From CAYVQE01 sp964633205 (lineage in GTDB: Bacteria > Myxococcota > B64-G9): a DNA stretch of 50,138 nt. Position numbers and translations under genes: made by a program. The DNA is taken from contig CAZWFN010000032.1 in the NCBI GenBank assembly GCA_964633205.1, forward strand, positions 1 to 50,138. The letters are read 5' to 3'. Of this stretch, positions 34,976-44,212 are shown in pieces. The notes beneath the pieces were generated by a model. The model did no database searches. It saw only the letters and a program-made list of their open reading frames with translations, and was not told where the DNA came from. The stretch's first letter is position 1. Every line of letters starts with the position of its first letter.

Positions 34976-35212
34976 TCAACGGCTGGTCAGGATTTCGCGG
35001 AATTCATCTGGGGTCAGATCGATGTCGTTCAGGATGCTGCGAATGAGGGGGCGGGAGAGATCGCGGCCCCTGTGATGGGGAACCGTGGTCGTCCGCCCGT
35101 CAGCGTGGCGGTAAAGGACATGGCTACCCTTCTGTCGCACCCGTTCGAAGCCGAGGGCCAGAAGGGCCTTCTCGAGCTGGCGAGGGCCGACGATGGGCAG
35201 TCGTCTCGTCAG
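34976..35212 (-). CDS. hicA: HicA-type mRNA interferase toxin, CTG start only
   Basis: A 78-residue protein read from CTG at 35212. LTRRLPIVGPRQLEKALLAL, then GFERVRQKGSHVLYRH with catalytic His31, then TTTVPHHRGRDLSRPLIRSI: the complete HicA double-stranded-RNA-binding-like fold. HicA cleaves mRNA when HicB is lost. The CTG overlaps the antitoxin stop as CTGA where an ATGA overlap would be expected. No ATG, GTG or TTG occurs in this frame near the start, and there is no internal Met at all. So the toxin is either made weakly from CTG with help from translational coupling, or silenced by loss of its start codon. GGAG lies ten bases upstream. Identity of the fold is firm; expression is uncertain. 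Confidence 0.85.
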   Translation of the reverse strand: MTRRLPIVGPRQLEKALLALGFERVRQKGSHVLYRHADGRTTTVPHHRGRDLSRPLIRSILNDIDLTPDEFREILTSR

Positions 35213-35436
35213 CTCGCGATCTCCACTTGTTGGATGCCGACGAACTCTCCGATGTCGAGCGCTTCGCCGCGCTCGTTCATGTCCTCGAGGACCAGCTCCA
35301 GGACTTCCTGGAGGTTCTGCTTGAGTTCGTCGAGGTTCTCGGCCTGGGTGTGGGCGCCTGCGATGCCGGGGATGCTGGCCACATAGAGACCGGTCTCCGG
35401 ATCCCGTTCGACATAGGCTGTAAACGTTTTGGTCAT
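35209..35436 (-). CDS. hicB: HicB-type antitoxin
   Basis: A 75-residue protein with the partial RNase H fold of HicB: MTKTFTAYVERDPETGLYVA, then SIPGIAGAHTQAENLDELKQ and an amphipathic helix NLQEVLELVLEDMNERGE. HicB binds and blocks HicA and often regulates the operon; no extra DNA-binding domain follows here. The ATG at 35436 has GAGGTCA just upstream; an earlier ATG at 35457 would add seven residues. It is the first gene of the pair, with the toxin downstream. Confidence 0.92.
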   Translation of the reverse strand: MTKTFTAYVERDPETGLYVASIPGIAGAHTQAENLDELKQNLQEVLELVLEDMNERGEALDIGEFVGIQQVEIAS

Positions 35437-35537
35437 GCTGACCTCGATTCGCAGCAAGGTAGGCCCCTGCCCACTTGCGAGCAGATTACCACGCTTGCAC
35501 CTCGCTTGGAAGATGCGTCCCGCCTTCGCCCTGCGTC

Positions 35538-35590
35538 ATGGGGAAGGTGGCCATGGGGAAGGTGGCTGGCACCTATTCAGCACCTATTCA
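35538..35590. repeat. GGGGAAGGTGGCTGGCACC / CACCTATTCAG repeats
   Basis: Two copies of ATGGGGAAGGTGGC, one GGTGGCTGGCACCTATTCAG and a second CACCTATTCAG: another member of the GGTGGCTGGCACC family seen at 21000-21050 and 22321-22391. Confidence 0.65.
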
Positions 35591-35602
35591 GCGAACGCAG
35601 CC

Positions 35603-35652
35603 TCCTCCCCCAGCGGATTGCCTCCATGTCCACCGCTCGCGCTGGGGGAGGA
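35603..35652. repeat. 13-base perfect inverted repeat
   Basis: TCCTCCCCCAGCG (35603-35615) and its exact complement (35640-35652) flank a 24-base loop. It lies downstream of the minus-strand gene ending at 35729 and could be a transcript end structure, although no T-run follows on that strand. Confidence 0.55.
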
Positions 35653-35728
35653 TTGAGGTGGGGGCGGCGGCGTCGATCGATCGCCTTGTTCGGAGTTGTT
35701 TCCAGTTATTCGAGCAGGTAGGTGATCG

Positions 35729-36898
35729 TCAGGGCCTGGCCGGCGCGGATGAGTTCGAGTTCGAGGCGCTCGCTTCGTCCCCGTCATCCGCTGCATCCAC
35801 CTCATCTTCGGCAGCACCTCCTCGATCGACCTTGTTGGCGGCCGGGTTCTGCCGGGCCCGCTGCAGCGCTTGGTCGATGGCTTCGAGGTCCTCGCGCAGC
35901 TTATCGACCACCTTGCCCAGCGGGGAGGGGTAGATGAGCCGCACCAGGTGGCTGGCGGGTAGCTGGTCCGGGGGGCGGTAGCTGAAGCGCTCGGCCAGTT
36001 GGTCCAGCTCGGCGCGCATCGGCGCGGCCCCGTGCAGCCGGTCGGCCAGCATCTTGCGCAGCCACAGCAGCTCGCGCTCGACCGAGAAGAAGGGGCCGCT
36101 ATCGCCCGGGGGCTGGCCGCCGGCCAACCGCTCGGCCGTCTCGCGGTAGGTGCACGCCGCGTCGCGCGCCAGCCCGGCGAAGACCCCCTCGGCTTCGGGC
36201 AGCAGCCGCTCGAAGGCCGGCCCGGGCGCCAGCCCGCGCTGGACCAGCCACTCGGCCGCCTCGCGGGCCAGCTGGGCGCCCACCGCCAGCTGGATCAGCC
36301 GGCCGCGGGTCCACAGCGTATGGGCCAGGCCCAGCGCGGCTGCGACCTGCTCGGAGCCGGCGTCGTCCGGCGCGGTGACCAGGGCCAGCCGGCCCAGGGT
36401 CAGCAGATCCATGGCATCGAGCTGCTGCGGGCAAACGGACGGCTCACCGCCGCCGGCCTGCGGTTCGCCGCCACCGGCTCCCGGCATGCCGCCACCGGCT
36501 CCCGGCATGCCGCCACCGGCCTGCGGCTCGTCGCCACCGGCCTGCGGCAAGCCGCCGCCGGCGCGCCACCAGCCGACCAGCTCGTCCAGCGCGCGCCGGG
36601 CCGCGGCCGGCAGGCTGGCGGCGTCCAGCACGGGCAGCCGGCCGTCGTCCAGCGCCTCCACCCGCTCGTCCAGCTCGTCGGCGACGGGCTCCATGGCTTC
36701 GAGCGCCGCGGCCAGCCGCTCGCCGGCCGGCCCCGGCTCGCCCGCCGGCCGGGCCCAGGCGACCACCCGGGCCCAGCGCCGGTCGATCTCGGCCACCGGC
36801 TCGTCCGGCGCCGCCAGCCAGGGATGCAGCCACACCCAGTAAGCCAACGCGGCAGCGGCCATAAGCAGCCCCAACGCGATCCACAGCCACCGCTTCAC
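35729..36898 (-). CDS. membrane-anchored protein of unknown function with Gly-rich hexad repeats
   Basis: A 389-residue protein from GTG 36898, preceded by GGGGAGGTGGAGCG. One N-terminal helix (WLWIALGLLMAAAALAYWVW) anchors it, with the rest probably outside. Residues ~60-120 and ~170-350 are helical and rich in Ala, Leu and Arg. Between them (~125-155) lie tandem Q/G-A-G-G-G-M/E-P hexads, near-identical at DNA level and open to slippage. The acidic, Ser/Asn-rich tail (~360-389) looks disordered. No family recognised. It is divergent from the peptidase gene at 37152. Confidence 0.75.
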   Translation of the reverse strand: MKRWLWIALGLLMAAAALAYWVWLHPWLAAPDEPVAEIDRRWARVVAWARPAGEPGPAGERLAAALEAMEPVADELDERVEALDDGRLPVLDAASLPAAARRALDELVGWWRAGGGLPQAGGDEPQAGGGMPGAGGGMPGAGGGEPQAGGGEPSVCPQQLDAMDLLTLGRLALVTAPDDAGSEQVAAALGLAHTLWTRGRLIQLAVGAQLAREAAEWLVQRGLAPGPAFERLLPEAEGVFAGLARDAACTYRETAERLAGGQPPGDSGPFFSVERELLWLRKMLADRLHGAAPMRAELDQLAERFSYRPPDQLPASHLVRLIYPSPLGKVVDKLREDLEAIDQALQRARQNPAANKVDRGGAAEDEVDAADDGDEASASNSNSSAPARP

Positions 36899-37151
36899 CG
36901 CTCCACCTCCCCTTGCAGGCCCTCTCCGGGCAATCGGTTTGCCCGTCCCCCATCCTGGCATCCTGGGGACTGAGGCGCGCGCACCTGTTCGGCTTCCCGT
37001 ATATGCCCCTAAAGGTTATCAGAAATCGCCGGCCACGTCGACGCGGCTGGCAGCCGGTTGACGGATTGCGGACGACAACGGGCTGCCTTCGTGCTAAGGT
37101 GCAGCGGTTTTGCAGGGAGCTTGTCGAAAACAGCCAGGAAGGATGTCGAGC

Positions 37152-40100
37152 ATGTCGAAGTGGTTTTCGCGAATGATCGCCTTGCTATCTGCCGGCCTGC
37201 TGGCCGGCGCCTGCCAGCTGCCCGAGGGCGGCGACCAGACGAAGGATTCGCGCCGGCCCACGGGGGTGCAGGCCAATGCGCTCAAGCCGGCCCGGGCGCC
37301 TTCGCTGCAGCTGGCGCAGGCCGATGCGGCCGGCATGGAGCTGGACCTGGCCGGCGGCCGCTACGCGGTGGGCGCGCGCGAGCGCGGCGCCCAGCTGTGG
37401 TCCACGCTGGGCTGCGCCGACTGCGGCGTGACCAACGAGCTGGGCAAGCCGCGGCTGCCGGTGCTGCGGCGGCTGGTCGAGGTGCCGCTGGGGGCCAATC
37501 CCAGCGCCCGGCTGGACGAGGTGCGCACCCGGCGGCTGAGCCTGGACGAGCTGGGCGCCCGCCACCGCCTGCTGCCGGTGCAGCAGCCGGTGCCCAAGAG
37601 GCCCGGCGCGCTCGAAAACGCGCCCTTCGACATCGACCGCGAGCTCTACGCCCGCGACGCCTACTATCCCGCCGAAGGCGTATCCGTCTCGGCGCCGCTG
37701 TACATCCGCGGCCACCAGCTGGTGCTGGTGGAGCTGCGCCCGGTGCGCTACAACCCGGCCCGCGGCGAGCTCGAGCTGATCGAGCAGGCCAAGCTGCGGC
37801 TGGACTACGGCCCCATCGAGCCGGCCCGCGCCCAACAGGTGGCCCGGCGGCGCTCGCCGGCCTTCGAGGATTGGATGGACGGCCGGGTGATCGGCTTTGA
37901 GCCGGCTCCGGTGGCCCGCGGCATCTCCACCGACAAGTACGCCGAGGGCATCCTGGTCATCGCCGGTGACGCCTGGGCCGCCGACGCCGGGCTGGCCGCC
38001 TACCTGGAGGACCGCCGCGCCGAGGGCCACAAGGTCGAGCTGGTGGCCATGGCCGACATCGGCGCCTCCACCGCCGAGGTGCGCAGCTACGTGCGCCAGC
38101 AGTACCTGGCCTGGAGCCAGCCGGCGCTGAGCTACGTGCTGCTGATCGGCGACACCGACGACGTACCGGTCTACACCGGCAGCGGCGGCAACAACAGCCA
38201 GGTGACCGACCTGTACTACGCCTCGATCGACCCGGACAACTACGACAGCGACCTGCTGGCGCCCGACCTGATGGTCTCGCGCATCAGCGTCGACAGCCAG
38301 GCCGAGCTGGACACCTATCTGGAGCGCGCCGGCCACTACATCTGGGCCGACTGGGCCAGCGACACCAGCTGGCTGCACAAGGCTTCGTTTCTGGCCTCCT
38401 GCGACAACTCGGGCATCACCGAGGGTACCCACGACTACGTGATCGGCAACCACACCGAGCCGCTGGGCTTCACCGGCAGCTACCCCGGCGATCCCCAGGC
38501 CGGCGGCGACCAGCTCTACTGCGCTTCGGGCGACACCAGCCAGGGCAACATCCAGACCCACCTGGGCCACGGCCGGGTGCTGATCAACTTCTCCGGCCAC
38601 GGCGGCGAGACCTTCTGGGACGATCCGGGCTTCGACCAGGACCACCTGTCCGGGGTCACCCCGGACGACGCCGCGCCCTTCGTGGTCTCCAACGCCTGCC
38701 TGACCGGCAGCTACGGCCGCGGCGGCGGCGACTGCTGGGGCGAGATGTGGCTGGCCCACAGCCACGGCGCCATCCTGTTCTGGGGCGCGTCCAACTCCTC
38801 CTACTGGGAAGAGGACGACATCTTCGAGAAGGACCACTGGGACGGCGTGTTCGACGGCGGGCTGACCCGGCTGGCCGACGGCATGCGCAATGCCAAGATG
38901 GAGCTGCTGGCCCACTACGGCGCCAACGGCACCATGGAGTACTACTTCGAGATGTACAACGCGCTGGGCGACTCCACGCTGGACCTCTACACCGACGAGG
39001 TCTTCGACGCCGCGGTGACCCACCCGTTCGAGATCCCGGTCGGCACGGACACCATCGAGGTGACGGTCAGCCACGGCGGCGCGGCGCTGGAAGGCGCGCT
39101 GGTCTGCGCCCGCGGCGGGGTGGTGCAGCAGGTGGGCCGCACCGACGCGGCCGGCCACGTGCAGCTGGTGATGGACCCGCCGCCGGCCGACGTGGGCACG
39201 CTGCAGCTGACCGTGACCGCCCACAACATGCGCCGCTACGTGGGCGCGGTGCAGGTGGTGCCGGCCGACGGGCCCTACCTGGTCCACCGCAGCCACCTGG
39301 TGACCTCGGACGGCTCCACCCCGGTCGACCCCAACCCGGGCCGCCACGTGGTGCTGCCCATCACGGTGCACAACATCGGCACCGAGCCGGCCACCGGCAT
39401 CAGCGCCAGCCTGTCGTCGACCAGCCCGCTGGTCACCTTTACCCAGGACCAGCCGCAGTTCGACGACATCGCCGTCGACGCCGACGGCAGCTCCACCGTC
39501 CACGCCGAGTTCGACATCGACCCGGCCACGCCGGACGGCGAGGTGATCGACCTGCAGCTCGACTGGACCGCCGCCGGCGGCTGGGCGGGCAGCACCCGCT
39601 TCGCCCTGACCGTGGTGCGGCCGCAGATCGGCTATGTCGATCACGAGGTGGACGACTCGCTGGCCGGCTGCGACGCCGACGGCTTCGCCGACGTGGACGA
39701 GGAGACCACCTTCCGCGTCACCGTGGCCAACCAGGGCAGCGGCGACGCCAGCGACGTGGCCGTCAACTTGGCCGCGACCGGCTGCGAGGTCAGCGCGGCC
39801 GCGCCCATCGCCTCGCTGCCGGCGGGCGCTGTGGCCGAGGTGGCCTTCATGGTCACGCCGCAGTTCGGCATCGACTGCCCGGCGCTGGACGTGGAGTTCA
39901 CCGTCTCGGCCGCCGCCGAGCAGCTGCCGGCGGCCGACGTGAGCCACTTCTACGAGACCCTCAACGCCGACATCGCCGGCTTCACCTACGAGGACGACAT
40001 GGAGGGCGTCGAGCCCAACGGCTGGAGCCACGGCGCCGATGTGGGCACGGACGACTGGAGCTACGTGACCGACTCGTCGCACTCGCCCAGCCACGCCTGG

Positions 40101-41921
40101 TGGACCTCGGACCCGAACACCAACTCCGACAAGTGGCTGCTGACGCCCTCCATCACCATCGGCGACACGGCCGAGCTGCGCTTCTGGCAGCGGCTCGACT
40201 GCGAGGACAACTGGGACGGCGGCCGGCTGACCGTCTCGGTCGACGGCGGCCCCTGGACCGACCTGGGGCCCTACATCATCCAGGGCGGCTACAACAACAC
40301 CATCAACGACGGGGCCGACACCCCGTTCGCGGGCCTGGAGGTCTGGTCGGACGTGGTCGACTGGCACGAGGTGGTGGCCGACCTGTCCGCCTTCGGCCCG
40401 GGCGAGCTGCAGCTGCGCTTTCGCTTCGCCTCCGACGGCAGCGTGGGCGAGGCCGGCTGGTGGATCGACGACTTCAGCGTCGACGCCGAGACCGTGGTCT
40501 GCCAGGAGCAGGTCTGCACCCCGGAGAACCGCCCGCCCCAGGCCGACGCCGGCGAGGACCAGCTGATCGAAAACACCGGCGGCGCGGTGCAGCTCGACGG
40601 CAGCGGCTCGCGCGATCCCAACCTGGATCCGCTGGATTTCAACTGGGAGCAGACGGGCGGCAGCCCGGTCAGCCTGTCCGACGCCACCGCGGTGCAGCCG
40701 ACCTTCGACCCGCCTGAGCAGTACGGCGAGCAGACCTTCACCTTCGAGCTGACCGTGTTCGACGGCGAGTTCGAGGACAGCGACAGCGTCACCATCACCG
40801 TCTGGGGCTGCGACGACGGCGAGTCGTGCACCAGCGACACCTTCACCGGCAGCGGCTGCGAGCACGAAGGCCTGGCCGACTGCACGTTGTGCGGCGAGGA
40901 CGGCGTGTGCGTCGGCCACGTCTGCCAGGCCGGTGCCCAGGGCCAGGGCGTGGCCTGCGACGACGGCAACGCCTGCACCCAGAGCGACACCTGCCAGGGC
41001 GGCGCCTGCGTCGGCGGTGACCCGGTGGTCTGCGAGCCGCTCGATCAGTGCCACCAGGCCGGGGTTTGCAACCAGCTCACCGGCGAGTGCTCCAACCCGA
41101 CAAAGCCCGACGGCGCCATGTGCGATGACGACAGCGCCTGCACCCTGATCGACGTCTGCCAGGATGGCGTGTGCACCGGCACCGAGCCGAAGACCTGCGA
41201 GCCGCTGGATCAGTGCCACGTGGCCGGCAGCTGCGACCCGGCCACAGGCGAGTGCTCCGACCCGCCGGCCGAAGACGGCACCGCCTGCGACGACGGCGAC
41301 CTGTGCACCCTGACCGACGCCTGTCAGGACGGCGTCTGCGTCGGCGGCGACCCGGTGGAGTGCACCCCGCCGGACGCCTGCCACAGCTCGACCTGCGACC
41401 CGGACAGCGGCGAGTGCCAGGTCAGCGAGCAGCCCGACGGCAGCGCCTGCGACGACGGCAACGCCTGCACCCAGGTCGACACCTGCCAGGACGGGATCTG
41501 CAACGGCAGCGACCCGGTGGTCTGCGAGCCGCTGGATCAGTGCCACGTGGCCGGCAGCTGCGACCCGGACAGCGGCGAGTGCTCCAACCCGGCCGCCGCC
41601 GACGGCACCGTCTGCGACGACGGCGACGCCTGCACCCGAGAGGACACTTGCCAGGCCGGCAGCTGCAGCGGAGCCGACCCGGTGGTCTGCGAGCCCAGCG
41701 ACGAGTGCCACCTGGCCGGCGAGTGCGACCCGGAGACCGGCAGCTGCAGCGATCCGCTGGCGCCCGACGGCACCGAGTGCTCGATCGGCATCTGCGAAGA
41801 CGGCGTCTGCGTCGAGGAGTCCGACGGCTCCGGCTGCGGCTGCAGCACCCGCAGCCCGCAGGGCGCCGGGCTGGCCCTGCTGCTGCTCGGCCTGCTCATC
41901 GCCCGCCGCCGCGCTGGCTGA
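37152..41921 (+). CDS. gingipain-like cysteine peptidase (C25) with Cys-rich repeats and MYXO-CTERM-like tail
   Basis: A 1589-residue exported protease. MSKWFSRMIALLSAGLLAGAC has a lipobox (Cys21). Residues ~40-240 look like a propeptide/Ig region. About 265-640 is the C25 catalytic domain with NFSGHGGETFW (His483) and VVSNACLTGSYG (Cys516) as the dyad. Beta-sandwich domains follow: ~645-720, a CARDB-like domain, a jelly-roll (~940-1115; GWWIDDFSVDAE) as in M6 peptidases, and a PKD-like domain (~1125-1215; DAGEDQLIENTGG). Five Cys-rich repeats (CDDGNACT.. type) lead to GCGCSTRS, a hydrophobic helix and RRRAG. Carrying both a lipobox and a C-terminal sorting-type tail is unusual. AGGAAGG precedes ATG 37152. 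A terminator follows directly. Confidence 0.92.
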   Translation: MSKWFSRMIALLSAGLLAGACQLPEGGDQTKDSRRPTGVQANALKPARAPSLQLAQADAAGMELDLAGGRYAVGARERGAQLWSTLGCADCGVTNELGKPRLPVLRRLVEVPLGANPSARLDEVRTRRLSLDELGARHRLLPVQQPVPKRPGALENAPFDIDRELYARDAYYPAEGVSVSAPLYIRGHQLVLVELRPVRYNPARGELELIEQAKLRLDYGPIEPARAQQVARRRSPAFEDWMDGRVIGFEPAPVARGISTDKYAEGILVIAGDAWAADAGLAAYLEDRRAEGHKVELVAMADIGASTAEVRSYVRQQYLAWSQPALSYVLLIGDTDDVPVYTGSGGNNSQVTDLYYASIDPDNYDSDLLAPDLMVSRISVDSQAELDTYLERAGHYIWADWASDTSWLHKASFLASCDNSGITEGTHDYVIGNHTEPLGFTGSYPGDPQAGGDQLYCASGDTSQGNIQTHLGHGRVLINFSGHGGETFWDDPGFDQDHLSGVTPDDAAPFVVSNACLTGSYGRGGGDCWGEMWLAHSHGAILFWGASNSSYWEEDDIFEKDHWDGVFDGGLTRLADGMRNAKMELLAHYGANGTMEYYFEMYNALGDSTLDLYTDEVFDAAVTHPFEIPVGTDTIEVTVSHGGAALEGALVCARGGVVQQVGRTDAAGHVQLVMDPPPADVGTLQLTVTAHNMRRYVGAVQVVPADGPYLVHRSHLVTSDGSTPVDPNPGRHVVLPITVHNIGTEPATGISASLSSTSPLVTFTQDQPQFDDIAVDADGSSTVHAEFDIDPATPDGEVIDLQLDWTAAGGWAGSTRFALTVVRPQIGYVDHEVDDSLAGCDADGFADVDEETTFRVTVANQGSGDASDVAVNLAATGCEVSAAAPIASLPAGAVAEVAFMVTPQFGIDCPALDVEFTVSAAAEQLPAADVSHFYETLNADIAGFTYEDDMEGVEPNGWSHGADVGTDDWSYVTDSSHSPSHAWWTSDPNTNSDKWLLTPSITIGDTAELRFWQRLDCEDNWDGGRLTVSVDGGPWTDLGPYIIQGGYNNTINDGADTPFAGLEVWSDVVDWHEVVADLSAFGPGELQLRFRFASDGSVGEAGWWIDDFSVDAETVVCQEQVCTPENRPPQADAGEDQLIENTGGAVQLDGSGSRDPNLDPLDFNWEQTGGSPVSLSDATAVQPTFDPPEQYGEQTFTFELTVFDGEFEDSDSVTITVWGCDDGESCTSDTFTGSGCEHEGLADCTLCGEDGVCVGHVCQAGAQGQGVACDDGNACTQSDTCQGGACVGGDPVVCEPLDQCHQAGVCNQLTGECSNPTKPDGAMCDDDSACTLIDVCQDGVCTGTEPKTCEPLDQCHVAGSCDPATGECSDPPAEDGTACDDGDLCTLTDACQDGVCVGGDPVECTPPDACHSSTCDPDSGECQVSEQPDGSACDDGNACTQVDTCQDGICNGSDPVVCEPLDQCHVAGSCDPDSGECSNPAAADGTVCDDGDACTREDTCQAGSCSGADPVVCEPSDECHLAGECDPETGSCSDPLAPDGTECSIGICEDGVCVEESDGSGCGCSTRSPQGAGLALLLLGLLIARRRAG
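40957..41790 (+). repeat. five tandem Cys-rich coding repeats
   Basis: Within the peptidase gene, about five units of 43-46 codons each read C-D-D-G-N/D-x-C-T, T-C-Q-x-G-x-C and CEPLDQCHVAGSCDP with small changes. Blocks such as the CEPLDQCH coding stretch are close to identical at DNA level, so copy number can change by recombination. Confidence 0.85.
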
Positions 41922-41936
41922 TCCGCCCGCCCGGTC

Positions 41937-41975
41937 AGCGTCCCCCGGTCGAGCCGGCCGGGGGACGCTCTTTAT
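41937..41975 (+). terminator. rho-independent terminator after the C25 peptidase gene
   Basis: AGCGTCCCCCGG (41937-41948) pairs perfectly with CCGGGGGACGCT (41958-41969) across a nine-base loop and is followed by CTTTATTC. It lies 16 bases after the stop codon. Confidence 0.88.
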
Positions 41976-42112
41976 TCATCCTCATTTTCATCCTCGAGCT
42001 TTTCGCCCCCAGCTCCGGTCTTCCCCAAGTTCAAGATACTGTAAATCAATAAGATTTCATGGGGGAGGGGCGGCCTGGGGCAGAGCAGGGTGGCGGACAC
42101 CCGAACGGTTGC

Positions 42113-42655
42113 TCATTCAGCGGGGGGCGCCGCCTGCTGCGGGATGACCCGGCAGTCTTCGCCGTTCGAGCAGTCCAGCGTGATCAAGTCCTGCAGCCGG
42201 CCGCGGAAGCTGGCCACGCCGCCGATGCGCTGGCTGAAGCCGCCTGTCATGCCGTGGGCGAAGGTCTCCTGCTCGGAGTAGGCGTGCACCAGGATGGTGG
42301 TGTCGCCGACGGTGAACACGTGGACATCGCCATCGAGGCCCGGCCGGCGGTAGTGCAGCACGCGCGTGTGGCGCAGCCGGCCGCGCAGATCCCGCTCGGC
42401 CGCCCACCAGCAGGCCACCGCCCGCTCGTCGACATACCCGTCCGGCTGCGGCTCGGTCGTCTGGATGCGGCTGGTCAGCTCGCCCAGCAGTGCGCGCGGC
42501 GTGCGCTGGGCGACCTCGGCCGAGCGGTCCGGCAGCTCGCGTTCCAGGCCCGGGCAGCGCAGCCCCGCCGGCAGCCGCACGGTGCCGCAGACGGTGCAGC
42601 AACCGGCGGCGAGCAGGCAGGCCAAGAACAGACCGATGCGCGCGCTGGCAGACAT
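42113..42655 (-). CDS. small lipoprotein of unknown function
   Basis: A 180-residue lipoprotein; lipobox LAAGC gives Cys19, followed at once by Cys20 and Cys23. The mature part has an Arg-rich helical half and then a strand-rich half (RVLHYRRPGLDGDVHVFTVG, TTILVHAYSEQE) and ends with a Cys pair (LDCSNGEDC). No family recognised. It is divergent from the lipoprotein gene at 42883; the 227-base space between them carries a GGTGTTAGACACC palindrome. Confidence 0.8.
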   Translation of the reverse strand: MSASARIGLFLACLLAAGCCTVCGTVRLPAGLRCPGLERELPDRSAEVAQRTPRALLGELTSRIQTTEPQPDGYVDERAVACWWAAERDLRGRLRHTRVLHYRRPGLDGDVHVFTVGDTTILVHAYSEQETFAHGMTGGFSQRIGGVASFRGRLQDLITLDCSNGEDCRVIPQQAAPPAE

Positions 42656-42882
42656 GGGCCCAGTCTGCCGCAGGCGTGGATATTGTACAAGAGTGGAAGG
42701 GTGGAAAGGGTGTTAGACACCCCGTTAGAGGCGGATTGTCTGTATACCCGTTGCCGGCGACGCGGGTCGGTATGGTCGAATCGGGCAGAGAGCAGCGCAG
42801 CCCGTCCCTGGCCAGGGCGAAATCGTACGCACAGGCGACGACGAGATCGCGGACCCACGCGGATCACTGGAGGAGGTGTCCC

Positions 42883-44016
42883 ATGTCCACCCGCACGACT
42901 TGTGTCTTGATTCTTGCAAGCGCCCTGACTGCGGCCGGCTGCGGCCAGACCGACGAGCAGGTGCTGGCCGAGCAAGGCTACTCGGTCGAGTCCGAAAACG
43001 GAGGCTTCGCCGTCGGTGAGCAACTGCCCCAGCTGGCGGTGGCCGAGGCCGAGCTGGAGCGCGCCCAGACGGTGGGCTACGCGGCCGACGACGAGGCGCT
43101 GGCCGCGGCCGAGGCCGGCCGGCCCGCGGGCGCACCGGTGTTCGTGGTGCGGCTGGCCTGGGGCCAGTTCCCGCTCAACGGCGAGCTCGACCAGCCCACC
43201 CGCTGGCGCGGGCTGGTGGCCGGGCTGGGGGCCAAGGTCTTCGTCCAGCAGGTCATCTTCTACGAGCGCCACGACTTCTTCCGGCCCTGCCGCCGGCACG
43301 ACTGCGTGGCCATCGACTCGCGCACCCTGCCGCACCACGACGGCCTGGTGCTCAAGGTGGTGCCCACGGCGCCCGGTGCCCGGCTGCTGATCGGCATCGA
43401 GGGCCTGTACGGCCGCGTGCTGGACCTGGAGCAGCTGGCCGGGCTGAGCGACCGCGCCGAGGTCGACGGCCTCGGCAACCAGGTGCTGCTGGACGCCTTT
43501 GCCCGGCCGGCCTGTGCGGCCGGCGTGCTGGGCGGCGTCTGGAAGCGGCTGGACGAGCGCGGCGGGGTCTTCGCCGGCGACTGGTTGAACGAGGAGGGCC
43601 TGGTGGCGGGCCAGCTGGCCGGCATCTGGGGCCAGCGCCGGGACGGCCAGCAGAAGCTGTTCGGCATCTACGCCGACCGCCAGGGCGACTTCCTGGGGCT
43701 GATCCGCGGCGAGTACGCCGAGCTGCCCGGCGTGGGCGGTGTGTTCAGCGGCCACTGGATCGACGGCCAGGGCCGGCGGGCCGGTGTGCTGGGCGGCCGC
43801 TTCGGCCCGCACCCGGGCGGCTACCCGCTGACCGTCTTCCACGGCCGCTTCCAGGCCGCCTGCGGCCAGCAGCCGCCGGACCAGCCGCCGCTGCAGGCCC
43901 AACCCGGCCCCGACTGCCTGGCCAGCGGCGCCTGCCACAACGACGGCCAGCTGCTGCAAGCCTGCACCTGCCACGACGCCCCCGACGGCAGCCTCGACTG
44001 CAGCTGCCAGCTCTGA
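42883..44016 (+). CDS. lipoprotein of unknown function with repeated Gly-rich strands
   Basis: A 377-residue lipoprotein; lipobox TAAGC gives Cys20, and GGAGGAGGTG precedes the ATG. Residues ~80-190 contain beta strands (PVFVVRLAWGQFPLNGE, GLVLKVVPTAPGARLLIGIE). Residues ~215-310 have a recurring G-V-x-x-G-x-W / G-x-Y-A-D-R pattern (GVFAGDWLNEEGLVAGQLAGI, LFGIYADRQGDFLGLIRGEY), like a short beta-solenoid. The last 45 residues are Cys-rich (CLASGACHNDGQ, CTCHDAPDGSLDCSC). The C-rich end could bind metal or be cross-linked at the surface. No family recognised. Confidence 0.85.
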   Translation: MSTRTTCVLILASALTAAGCGQTDEQVLAEQGYSVESENGGFAVGEQLPQLAVAEAELERAQTVGYAADDEALAAAEAGRPAGAPVFVVRLAWGQFPLNGELDQPTRWRGLVAGLGAKVFVQQVIFYERHDFFRPCRRHDCVAIDSRTLPHHDGLVLKVVPTAPGARLLIGIEGLYGRVLDLEQLAGLSDRAEVDGLGNQVLLDAFARPACAAGVLGGVWKRLDERGGVFAGDWLNEEGLVAGQLAGIWGQRRDGQQKLFGIYADRQGDFLGLIRGEYAELPGVGGVFSGHWIDGQGRRAGVLGGRFGPHPGGYPLTVFHGRFQAACGQQPPDQPPLQAQPGPDCLASGACHNDGQLLQACTCHDAPDGSLDCSCQL

Positions 44017-44111
44017 GCTCCTTCCCCGCACCAGCCATCCAGCCGCCCGAACTCGGCCTCACCCCCCGCGCCTTTTGCCGTACCGCGGCTTTAGAGCCAT
44101 CCCCCAGCGCA

Positions 44112-44163
44112 CGAATGGGGGACGCGAATGGGGGACGCGCGAATGGGACGCGAATGGGGGACG
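44112..44163. repeat. tandem GAATGGGGGACGC repeats
   Basis: Four units of about 13 bases, one shortened, follow the lipoprotein gene. GCGAGGAGGCGAGGAGCGCGAGGAG purine-rich DNA then leads to the convergent toxin gene. Confidence 0.75.
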
Positions 44164-44212
44164 GAGGCATGCGAGGAGGCGAGGAGCGCGAGGAGGGGGA
44201 CGGAGCTTGTTT

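Noticed and set aside
37185..41711. 1508-codon open frame antisense to the C25 peptidase
   Set aside because: Its Val/Gly/His/Ala-rich composition is the usual shadow of GC-rich coding DNA; the plus-strand frame has catalytic motifs and a signal peptide.
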